Shown piece by piece: positions 49,801 through 58,900 of a DNA stretch of 64,000 nt. The DNA lies in assembly GCA_020055645.1 (NCBI GenBank), contig CM034546.1:91822001-91886000 (forward strand), in the 5' to 3' direction. A program made the translations under genes and the position numbers. Source of the DNA: Tomocerus qinae. Lineage: Eukaryota; Arthropoda; Collembola; Entomobryomorpha; Tomoceridae. The first letter of the stretch is position 1. The number at the start of each line of letters is the position of its first letter. The notes beneath the pieces were generated by a model, which saw nothing but the letters and a program-made list of their open reading frames with translations, was not told where the DNA came from and made no database searches.

Positions 49801-50684
49801 TTGAAAAAATTAGTGAGCTTCGTAAAAATGCAAACAGTGAGATTCTGGCTTTATACTATAAAATCATTCTGAACTCCATTTATGGCTACTGTCTTAGAAA
49901 TAAAGCGAATGATATTGACTGCAAGCTCTGCTTTGATGCAGAAACTTGTGAACGGTTTTTGGCAATGCACAATTATCACAGTAATACTGTAGTTAACGAC
50001 GACTTAAGTGTTTTTCAGTTCAAGCAAAATAGTATTAAGTTTACTCAACCATATGCGACAGGATTCTGTATAACAGAACTAGCCCGTCTAGAGTTATATT
50101 CATTCTACTATGACGTGCTGTCACCGCATTTCAATAATAGGCTCAGTGTTTGTATGATGGATACAGATAGTGTAATGGTGAATATTGAGTTAAAAGAAGG
50201 TAGGACATTAACTGATGAGTTGGAAGAGATTAAGGAACATTTTGATTTTAGTAATCTAAGTGAAAAGAGTCCACATTTTAGATTAAAATCAAATGAGAAT
50301 GCTAGTAAACCTGGAAAGTGGAAGCTGGAAAAGAATGGCTTGAGATTTCTTGAGGCATGTGCATTGAAAGTTAAAATGTATAGCTACCTACTAGAGGAAA
50401 TGAAAGACGGTAAACTAGTGGAAGTAAAAAAAGGAAAGGGCGTGGCGAGGGCGGTACTCAAGAGATTAACTCACGGGTTGTATAAAGACGTATTGTTTAA
50501 TAGAAAGACCGTCAGACGGTCTGCGAAGTTCATTGCGAGCAAGAGATTGCAGTTGCTTACTGTTGCTGTTGATAAACTTACACTACATCCCTTTACTGCA
50601 TCCAGATACATTTTGGAAGACGGGATAAATACATTACCTTTTGGGCATAAAGACATTAGGGAAGTCTCTGTAGTAAATATTTAA
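46828..50684 (+). pseudogene. Polinton family B DNA polymerase, one frame disruption
   Basis: Codes for about 1,285 residues, the normal size. The N-terminal ORF (46828-47889) has a Cys/His-rich start and the Polinton-specific GLLNIENHDNYCFLYC region. A frame change near 47824-47835 leads into the long ORF continuing to 50684. Counting from Met at 48051: exonuclease motifs are FADLEAF (Asp51, Glu53), FHNGQRYD (Asn192, Asp197) and YLTLDV (Tyr341, Asp345); polymerase motif A is DCNAMYP (441-447), motif B is KIILNSIYG (604-612), motif C is MDTDS (Asp704, Asp706), followed by the KxY-type KMYSY. A Cys-rich CKFC...CTLCNNC block precedes exo II as in the family. All catalytic residues survive, so the single indel is the only visible defect. 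Confidence 0.92.
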
Positions 50685-50685
50685 A

Positions 50686-51312
50686 ATGGATAATAGACTA
50701 GACATAAACCTGCAATTTCCTTTCAGTATGATAGTAACTGCACCTAGCATGGCTGGAAAAACCACTTTTGTATTTGATTTACTAAAGAGAAGAAATGAAA
50801 TTTTGCCTGAGCCGGTAGAAAAAGTATTTTACTATTATAAGCATTGGCAGCCTGTGTTTGAAAACTATAGTGATATTATATTTACGAAATCAATAGAGGA
50901 TTTAGAGTCAATGATGTGTGACAGCTGCATTGTTGTATATGATGATTGCATGAATGACTTTGAGGGGCGACTTAATACTTATATCAAAACAGTCTTTACC
51001 CAAAACGTGAACCACGGAAGACGAGGGGTAATTGTATTGTTACAGAATGCCTTTTGTAAAAACTTAGTGTCTATTACTAGAAATGTGACTTATCTAGTTG
51101 TAGGAAAGTTTGCCTATGATCAGGGTATTATATGTAATATAGCAAGAAAAGTTTCTCCTAGGAATATAACTTATATTATTGATGCCTATAACTCAGTGAA
51201 TAGTAATGGGTATGGCTTTATCATATTTGATTTTGCTATGAAGACCCCCGACCGGTATAAAGTTAGGAGTAGCCTTTTTCCCGACAACATGAAAATATTT
51301 AGACCATTATGA
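50686..51312 (+). CDS. Polinton genome-packaging ATPase (A32/FtsK type)
   Basis: 208 codons, ATG one base after the polymerase stop. Walker A is APSMAGKTT (Lys25), Walker B is CIVVYDD (Asp86, Asp87), and a polar sensor LLQN (Gln120, Asn121) follows. These are the hallmarks of the A32-like packaging ATPases that pump DNA into the capsid. The first Gly of the usual GxxxxGK is Ala. Length is normal for the family and the frame is intact. The last codons overlap the next start (ATGA). Confidence 0.92.
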   Translation: MDNRLDINLQFPFSMIVTAPSMAGKTTFVFDLLKRRNEILPEPVEKVFYYYKHWQPVFENYSDIIFTKSIEDLESMMCDSCIVVYDDCMNDFEGRLNTYIKTVFTQNVNHGRRGVIVLLQNAFCKNLVSITRNVTYLVVGKFAYDQGIICNIARKVSPRNITYIIDAYNSVNSNGYGFIIFDFAMKTPDRYKVRSSLFPDNMKIFRPL

Positions 51313-51647
51313 TGGAGGGGGTCGAGCAGGAAGCATCTTTCTTAAACAAGCTCGTTGTTAGTAAGACTACGAAAAGGAAAACTCTCATAATAAAAGCAAA
51401 GCAAGAACAGCTTACTGCAGTTGCCGAGTGCCTTTTGAATATAGAAAGTCTTGAACTAACAACTGAGGAGAAAAAGTGTTTGAAAAAATATAAAAGTATA
51501 TTGAAAAAGTTTAACAAGTCCAAGTTTACATTACTTAAGTTGAAAAAATTTCTTGTCAAAAACTTACTATTTGTTGTTAAAGTCATTGCGACTGTACTTA
51601 CAAAAGTTATAGAGCAAAGTGTAATTAACGTCTGCAACCATGGCTAG
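51309..51647 (+). CDS. Conserved-type Polinton ORF I
   Basis: 112 codons, start overlapping the ATPase stop. AVAECLLNIESLELT, then KCLKKYKSILKKF and a hydrophobic C-terminus resemble, from memory of the family, a short ORF recurrent in animal Polintons with the pattern ECxLNhhxGxhxLxxxxKxxLxKYK. The function of that ORF is not established to my knowledge. The strongly basic middle and hydrophobic tail would suit a virion or membrane-associated role. It overlaps ORF J by eight bases. Confidence 0.6.
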   Translation: MMEGVEQEASFLNKLVVSKTTKRKTLIIKAKQEQLTAVAECLLNIESLELTTEEKKCLKKYKSILKKFNKSKFTLLKLKKFLVKNLLFVVKVIATVLTKVIEQSVINVCNHG

Positions 51648-52113
51648 GGTGTACAGAGTCATTTCGGAGGATGAGTACAATGCATGTATGAGAAAAGAAA
51701 CAAAACAGAAAGAGGAGGTTAACAAAATTGATGCAATGGTAAAATATCTAAATCCCAACCTAAAAGCTAAGGGGGAACGACTCCTGCAAGCTTTAGCATT
51801 GACTTCAGATGTAAACTGGAAGCCTAATGGACAATTTATCTATAAAGGTAAAGTTGTCGAAAATGCTAATATTGTGGATTTGGTATCTTTTGTAACCAAA
51901 CGACTATTGCCACACCATGTAAAAAAAGTTAACCTCCCAGGTCTGCAATACTTTTTGCAGGCGATTAAAGAAAATTTTTTACCTAGAGAGTTAGTTTCCT
52001 CTCATATACATGCAATGCTTTCCGAAACTAATGGCGATGATGATGTAGAACCTCCTCAAAAAATTAAGAAAATAAATAAAAACAATGTATGGAAAAAGTT
52101 TAGGTTTGAATAA
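51640..52113 (+). CDS. Conserved-type Polinton ORF J
   Basis: 157 codons. DVNWKPNGQFIYKGKVVENANIVDL-type layout (a short beta region with an N-I-x-D-L string), followed by LPGLQYFLQAIKENFLP, is the pattern of another ORF that recurs next to the ATPase in Polintons. The C-terminus is acidic then basic (NGDDDVEPPQKIKKINKNN). Function unknown. It is the last rightward gene; a polyadenylation signal follows at 52257. Confidence 0.6.
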   Translation: MARVYRVISEDEYNACMRKETKQKEEVNKIDAMVKYLNPNLKAKGERLLQALALTSDVNWKPNGQFIYKGKVVENANIVDLVSFVTKRLLPHHVKKVNLPGLQYFLQAIKENFLPRELVSSHIHAMLSETNGDDDVEPPQKIKKINKNNVWKKFRFE

Positions 52114-52256
52114 AAAGCTGGGGCATTGTTTGTGTACTACTCTACAATACTCAGTGACTAAGATGTAAGAAACTTAAAATGTATAGAGACAAGACCTAAG
52201 CTCTCATGTGAGTAGATTAGGCAATGATAAGTTAATGTGTAAAGTATTTGTGAGAA

Positions 52257-52262
52257 AATAAA
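52257..52262 (+). terminator. Polyadenylation signal after ORF J
   Basis: AATAAA 144 bases after the ORF J stop, the natural end of the rightward polymerase-to-J transcript. The opposing gene on the minus strand has its own AATAAA equivalent at 52826-52831. Confidence 0.55.
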
Positions 52263-52481
52263 TTGATCTGGCCTTGTAATTTGATTTTGTTGATTCATTA
52301 TTTGTAGTAAAGTCATATTTCAGTGTCATATATCATTATTGTAGCATGTATTATGGAAGCAAAATACATTTGATTAGATTTTATGTTCACCAAGGTGATT
52401 TCCATGATTTCCATGTTTTTCACTGTTTTATCTATGATTTAGTTGATATTCTATCTAAATTTTATGAATCGTCGCATATTA

Positions 52482-52770
52482 ATCTGCATATTTACTTATT
52501 TGTCTTAATCTACATATGTAACATATTTGTCTTAATCTGCATATGTAACCTATTTGTCTTAATCTGCATATGTAACCTATTTGTCTTAATCTGCATATGT
52601 AACATATTTGTCTTAATCTGCATATGTAACATATTTGTCTTAATCTACATATGTAACATATTTGTCTTAATCTGCATATGTAACCTATTTGTCTTAATCT
52701 GCATATGTAACATATTTGTCTTAATCTGCATATGTAACATATTTGTCTTAATATTTACTTATTTGTCTAC
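52482..52770 (+). repeat. 27-bp minisatellite between converging Polinton genes
   Basis: About ten units of ATTTGTCTTAATCTGCATATGTAAC(A/C)T in the gap between the end of ORF J and the end of the five-exon minus-strand gene. It is unrelated in sequence to the 27-bp array at 1.8-3.5 kb. The open frame across it (FVLICICN repeats) is not a gene. Confidence 0.93.
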
Positions 52771-52825
52771 ATGCTAGTATATGAAATTATCTTGAAATAC
52801 AAAGTAGTTGAAAGAAAAAAAAGTA

Positions 52826-52831
52826 TTTATT
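52826..52831 (-). terminator. Polyadenylation signal of the right-end minus gene
   Basis: TTTATT on the plus strand, that is AATAAA on the minus strand, 134-139 bases after the stop codon at 52965. Confidence 0.55.
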
Positions 52832-52964
52832 GAAAGTGATCGTGGAATTATACAAAATCATTAAATGGAATAGAATTTGGCAAGACAAAAAGAATTTGAA
52901 ACAGTAATTGAAATAAAAGACTAGGTGGAATGACCTTAATGGCAGTGGTTGCATGTAGTAGACC

Positions 52965-55029
52965 TTAGTCCAACGTTTCGACGCCTTCGTTCATATCCAG
53001 CTGTAAATATAAATAAAAATAGTGTCAAATAAAACAATGATTGAAGATTATGTGCTAAATGAAGTTTAAATTCTTACAGCTGCTTTCATTTGTTGAAGTA
53101 GCCCCTTTTTCATCTTTAAATGCTGTTCCTCTTGTCGTAGGTTGTTTTCTCTTAATCTTTTGGAAGTTGCAGTTTCTACTTCCAACTTTTGACGTAGAAA
53201 TTTTCTTTGATCCGTCAAGTGGGCGATCATATCGGACATTGACTGCACGACCGTCTCCCTCAACTTGCATTCTTGGCAGTCTCCTTCCCGTTCCTGAATA
53301 AGAAAAAAAAATGAAATAAGTTATCTATGATTTATACTATTCCTACAAATTAACTTAAAAATTTAAACTTACGTTATAACTTTCTCGTACTGCTCTTGGC
53401 AAAATGACCGTATCCACTGATGCATTTGACAGTGGCGAAAGATGAATAGTGGAAACAGGGGAAGTTGGTGTATATCCATTTTCTAAGTGACGGCGGATTT
53501 CGGGGGAAAAGGTTGGCGGAGTTCCAGTGTAATCGGTGTAAAATTCCCCCGAAGACTCAGGTGTGCAGTTTGGTGGCTGTACTATCGGGGAGAGGACAAC
53601 ACTAAGCTCACGCTCAGTGTTGTTGGCCAGCCTTGACGGTCCCGGTTGAGGAGAGAAAGTTCTCTTCCTTTTTGATTCCTGTAATAATTAAAACAGATTT
53701 AGTCAAATAAATTTTGTTGGATTAAACTTGCAAATTTAAAAAATATACGAACCTCCTCGTCCGACGAATAAGACAGTCTCTTTGTCTTGACTTTCTTTTT
53801 CAATGGAGTTGGCGGTGCTGATTCTTCTGTTTCATCGTTGAGGAAATCGTCGTCCGAAGAATGTTCCGAGTAGTACTCGGACGCACACTACAAAACATAA
53901 TTTTACTAAATCAGTAAATAGTTAAAAAAAACCAAATATGAAAATATGATTCTACATAAGTTAATTATCTACATAATATGCAAATAACATGCTACATAAT
54001 TTTAATTATGAAACTATGTACCTACATAATTTTAATTATGATAATAAGTACCTACATAAGTTAATTATGATAATAAGTACCTACATAAGTTAATTATGAT
54101 AATATGTATCTAGATAAGTTAAATAATGAAAATATGTACCTATATAAGTTTAATTATGATAATAAGTGCCTATATAAGTTTAATTATGATAATAAGTACC
54201 TACATAAGTTAATTATGATAATAAGTACCTATATAAGTTTAATTATGATAGTAAGTACCTACATAAGTTAATTATGATAATATGTACCTACATAAGTTTA
54301 ATTATGATAATATGTACCTACATAAGTTTAATTAATGAAATATGTACCTATATAAGTTAATTATCTACATAATATGCAAATAACATCCTACATAATTTTA
54401 ATTATGAAACTATGTACCTACATAATTTTAATTATGATAATAAGTACCTACATAAGTTAATTATGATAATAAGTACCTATATAAGTTTAATTATGATAGT
54501 AAGTACCTACATAAGTTAATTATGAATATATGTACCTACATAAGTTTAATTATGATAATATGTACCTATATAAGTTTAATTATGATAATAAGTACCTACA
54601 TAAGTTAATTATGATAATATGTATGTATGTAGTATGAAAATATTTTTATATTCTAATATGCATCTACAATATATATATATAGCTAGATAGAAGTTTAAAT
54701 ACTTCATTAACTACAACTTGTAAAGTATTATATTAATTTTTGAAGGAATGTTGCTGTCAAAGTATCGGTACTAATCCTATAACGAAGCAATAATTTTATA
54801 ATTGAATTGTTTCTATTTAAATAGTGTTGCATTATTCTGCCGTCACTAAATGAATTACTAATTAAGTAAATAGAACGGAAACTAAGAAAACATATTGTAG
54901 GTATGCAAGTTAAAAGATTATGATTAAATTAGTAAATAAAAATTAGTAAAAAATGTTGGTTCTTACGTTTCCGACGTCATCCTCAGCTTCGTTAAGTACA
55001 AAAAGCTGTCTTCGAACGGATTTCTTCAT
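52965..55029 (-). CDS. Five-exon RxLF, SP/TP-rich coiled-coil protein at the Polinton right end
   Basis: Minus-strand coding exons 55029-54967, 53887-53753, 53678-53373, 53293-53078 and 53000-52965, all with GT-AG boundaries and all phase 0, give 251 codons. The N-terminus MKKSVRRQLF contains RQLF, matching the RxLF cyclin-docking consensus. Exon 2 is acidic (HSSDDD, DETEE) and then basic, with TPLKKK, a CDK-type S/T-P-x-K site within a nuclear-localisation-like stretch. Exon 3 has a second basic cluster (SKRKR) and eight SP or TP dipeptides. Exon 4 (residues 169-240) is a charged heptad-like helix, probably a coiled coil. No family recognised. Inference: a nuclear, cyclin/CDK-regulated or CDK-interfering accessory protein. 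Intron 1 (1.1 kb) is mostly a minisatellite. Confidence 0.7.
53935..54635 (+). repeat. 29-30-bp minisatellite in intron 1 of the right-end gene
   Basis: About 22 imperfect units of TAATTATGATAATAAGTACC followed by TACATAAGT. Two larger blocks (53955-54060 and 54361-54440) repeat each other, indicating a later block duplication. It is AT-rich and non-coding. Confidence 0.92.
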
Positions 55030-55234
55030 TTTGACGGCGCACAAATCAAAGTTTTAATTGAAGATTTATTTTATTTTTTTATTTGAACAGTGGTTAAATT
55101 TTATTTGGAAACAGTGAACAGTTTAACATTAGAATGTTGACTGATTTGAAATTAAAGAGCTGGGACAAAATTGGCGGATCGGCAAGGGTAGTGGGGTTGG
55201 GAAGTGCATAGCTGTATAAAGTACCTAAGGGTCA
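55030..55234. promoter_or_regulatory. Upstream region of the right-end gene
   Basis: About 200 bases between the first coding exon of the five-exon gene and the first of the four 31-bp repeats. AT-rich next to the gene, then GC-richer (GGCGGATCGGCAAGGGTAGT). It should hold the promoter; no TATA in the minus orientation was seen. Confidence 0.3.
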
Positions 55235-55465
55235 CCTTTCCCCGTTTTCTCCGCCTAAAGGACGTGTATTTAAGTAGTAGCACACTGAAGTGACCTCCGC
55301 CTGTCCCCATTTTCAGCATGTAAACAACGTGTGTGTGTGTGTGAGCAAAGGTAGGAGTCGTACTATAACTATAGATCCCTTAACCTTTCCCCATTTTCAG
55401 CATGTAAACAACGTAAGAGTTACACTATAGATCCCTTCCCCTATTTTCTGCACGCGAACAACGCG
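55235..55465 (+). repeat. Four diverged 31-bp repeats at the Polinton right end
   Basis: Copies at 55235-55265, 55300-55330, 55384-55414 and about 55433-55465 share CCTTTCCCCATTTTCAGCAT and a TAAACAACGT end. Copies 3 and 4 are both preceded by ACTATAGATCCCTT. A (GT)n tract follows copy 2. Their location upstream of the outermost gene suggests regulatory or terminal sequence of the element. No inverted counterpart was found at the left end. Confidence 0.7.
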
Positions 55466-55726
55466 TCTCTGGCAGACGCTCCGCTATGAATAGCTCTGTG
55501 GGATGCTAATTTTATGCTTACTCGTAAATAAATAATTTAGGGAGCATTATGGATGAAAAGAACCCTTCAGGCTTTGTGTGATATTCGACAAAATAGTTTT
55601 ACCGCAGGTATTCATTGAGCTTTTCTATACAATTTCAGTTCTGCAACTGTCCTATCTGTCATCATTTACATTATTTATCTGTAAATGAAGTACGGATTCA
55701 TTCTTTTATTATTTTTTAAAAAGCAT

Positions 55727-55952
55727 AATGAGTTGCATTAACAAACTAAAGCCAATAGGAAATAGACTCCTTTTGTGATTATTTTCCATTTATTATGTAA
55801 ATAATGAGTTGCATTAACAAACTAAAGCCGATAGGAAATAGACTCCTTTTGTGATTATTTTCCATTTATTATGTAAATAATGAGTTGCATTAACAAACTA
55901 AAGCCGATAGGAAATAGACTCCTTTTGTGATTATTTTCCATTTATTATGTAA
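55727..55952 (+). repeat. 76-bp tandem repeat, three copies
   Basis: Three almost identical units starting AATGAGTTGCATTAACAAAC, containing TAGGAAATAGACTCC and ending ATTTATTATGTAAAT. One substitution distinguishes the first unit (CCAATAGG against CCGATAGG). Outside any gene. Confidence 0.95.
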
Positions 55953-58900
55953 ACCTTTGTAATAATTCATTTTACAGTGCCTACTGTGTACTGCAATTTC
56001 TGGTGACACAATTTTTATTATTACTTTTATTTTCGTTCGATAAACAACTACATCGAACTATTGTTCTCACTTTAATTCTTCATACAAAATTTCCTGGCAT
56101 CGTGCTGCGCACCAATGCTCACCAAATTTTGCACGAAGAAAGGTTCTTACTTTATTTCCGTTTGATACAATACTATTCAGTCTTGTATCAAACTATTGTA
56201 CTTACTTTAATTCATACAAAATCGACGGCATCGTGCTGTGCACCAATGCTACGCAGAGTTTGTATGAACGAGTGCGTAATACTCTATATCAATGATATAT
56301 TCAGATTAATTACTTATAATTACATTAGACCGATCCGACAGAAACCAGAAGGCCCCACCTTGACTCAGAGCGGGGGAAATTGAGACAGACCGATCTTAGG
56401 AAGTTTTATTTACTCCTTTACCGAACCTAAGAAGTTTTATTAACTCCTTAACCTGCCCGCGAAATAGATCCGCCCATCGTCGCGCCCCCTATGATCGATA
56501 AAATCGTTATTCGATGTCCAGGACCACCCCCTACACCTCTACTTAAGTCAATCTTTAACAGAACGAAGCCTTTGAAATTCTGAAATCTACTTGCTAGAAG
56601 CAACAGTGGAAATGTGAGCAATTAAAGTATACGAGAAAACCCGTAGTAACTTCCAAGTAGATTTACCGAAAATGAAATTCATATCGGCTGAGCAATCCCC
56701 AAGAGTGTGACCAGTAAAATTTGAGAGGTTTAAAAATAGCGAAAAAGTATAATGGGTTGCACATTTATTATATAAAGTAAGGACAACTTTCCCCTTTTCA
56801 CATGCCTAGATCTTTCGTTCTGCTCCTTCGAGATGTTATCTCCATCATTGACTCAGTCAGCCTGGTATGGTTTGTTAGGACTAGAATAATGTACGCTCTG
56901 CTTTACTTTAGTTACGGAATAATCCATTCATATTGGAAAACCTAGGCAGTCAGTCAAATCGTTCAGCCACTACACAGCAGCCTTATCTTAACTAACTTAG
57001 GAGGAGAAAGGAAGTAGAGTGCTGCTGCGGTACGTGTGCTCCAAATGATGTTAGTAAATGGAACTATGTAGATATTATGGCAAGGAATGACGGAGAGGAA
57101 GTGAGTGGTGCAGACGCACGTACACAGATCCATTCTTAAGAGCAATTGTGCATGTACATGTGAAAATCTAAAGTGAAGATGCATGTGCACATATGGCCAA
57201 AATATAAATAAATGTCTAAATATGGCCATATGCACCCAAAGCATTAGCCTTCAACTCTTCACTACTCACGCACACAAATGCAAAGTGAAGCTCGTAGACG
57301 AATCTAACGGCTGCAGTAACTAAATTAAAGAAAATTGAAGTCTATTAGCGATGCATGAGGAAGGAAAAGCAGAATATTCTTTCTCCTATGTCCTGAATAC
57401 TTATGGCTATTAAATAAAAACGTAAATAAACACACAGGTAGTACTTTCAGGTTTAATGCCCAACCAAAGTCATTCGAGTAATCACATTATGAACAGTGCA
57501 CCGAATAGAGTCGACTTTGTGTAGTCAGTATTATGATTCCAGCAATAATTCGGTGATGTCATGCGGAGCAAAGCTATGCCACGAGGCAGTGTTTTTATGA
57601 ACATGCATAAAGGTGCACTGTTTAAAGCGGTAATGAAGCGATGCAGTAACGATCATTATTGGATTATCTACTGCTGACTGCTCCAAGCTAAATATTATTA
57701 TTATCCTTTCTTCGTCTAATCTATGCATAATTATTTCTTCTCTATCCTATAGCTAAATTTTCGTGGATGTCTGCAAATACTGCAATTTCCCGTAGACATT
57801 GTTGTAGGGAGTACGAGTGCGTCTGCTGTACATTGCACTGGTATCTTCATTGTAGATAATTTGTGACCCTGTATAGAAATGTTTTACATTGTGCAAAGTA
57901 ATTTCAAAATATTATGTCTAAACATAATATGGTCGGCAGCATAAATTACTTTGAACATTCTACACCATGTAGTAGGAGAGGCTTGTAATAAACCAAGCCC
58001 AAGGGAGTTTTTGTTCAAGGTGTATTAACGTCTTTCTATTCTGTCACATAAATTATCGCTTACGTTATACAATAGAAGGCCCAATTCTCACCGATCCGAA
58101 AGAGTATCAACCTGAATGAAATTGAATAAAGGAGCATTGATGAAACGTAATAAAAAAGAGTCCATGATTATAGTATGTCATAATAGAATTGAGCAAAATA
58201 TTTGTGACTGTTTTGTTGACGTTCTTGTTGAGTAGAGTAGACTCTAACTGTGCACTTCTTACTTTTGGCTTATTAGTCACTCGAATCAATTCAATTTGTT
58301 TGCTTCATCTACATGTGGCTGGGAATTTTTAAGGGAGACAATAGAAAAGTGTTGATACCTGCGACAATGGGCTACTGCTTACATTTTGCGTGCAATCTTG
58401 CAATGAGTTGAAGAACGGTCATTTTAGTGCTTTACAATTGAAATGGTCAGGCAATGCCATGCCATGTCATGCTAAAAGATAAATTCAGTTCCCAAATGCG
58501 GATATTTCATCATTCCTCATTCATTATTACATAAGTAGACACACACAGGTTAGTCTGTCTTGTTTGCAGAGACTGAATGTGCAAATAATTTAGGTACAGA
58601 GTTTGTAAAACTGTTATGTTGCCTAATCCAAGACGGCTACCTATATCTGTAGTATGTGTAAATAAGTGTATACTGCGTATAGCCAAGATTCGGTTACTTA
58701 AATACTTTGACTGTTTTGGTTTTAGCATACTCTGAACCAGACGACAGAAGGGCAAAGCAATGAATATGAAAAAAGTAAATAAGTTCTTACGAACAAAGTA
58801 CAAGTGAGTCTCTGTTGTGAGAATTGGTCTTTGTACGAGAGTGATTATGCATGCAGTCACAAAGAGCATGTTAAATATACTAAAGGTGTTTCTGCTATAG

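Larger units (their letters stand above)
39167..55465. mobile_element. Polinton/Maverick (adintovirus-like) element, gene block
   Basis: Integrase, family B protein-primed DNA polymerase, adenain-type cysteine protease, A32/FtsK-type packaging ATPase, double-jelly-roll major capsid and penton-type minor capsid proteins occur together, which is diagnostic of Polintons. The coding block spans about 16 kb, within the usual 15-20 kb size. Rightward genes occupy 42083-52113. Leftward genes occupy 39167-42032 and 52965-55029. Coordinates given are the gene block plus the right-end repeats; true termini and the expected 6-bp target duplication were not found by eye. Four frame disruptions suggest this copy is not autonomous, unless they are assembly errors. 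Confidence 0.93.

Noticed and set aside
52346..52777. 143-codon ORF with repeated FVLICICN blocks
   Set aside because: Produced by the 27-bp repeat between two converging genes.
53059..53301. Plus-strand 80-codon ORF
   Set aside because: Antisense of exon 4 of the five-exon minus-strand gene, which has consistent splice sites and a coiled coil.
37817..56560. Weak similarity between C-rich sequence near 37830 and the reverse complement near 56520 as Polinton terminal repeats
   Set aside because: Only scattered C-run matches with many gaps; not distinguishable from chance by eye.
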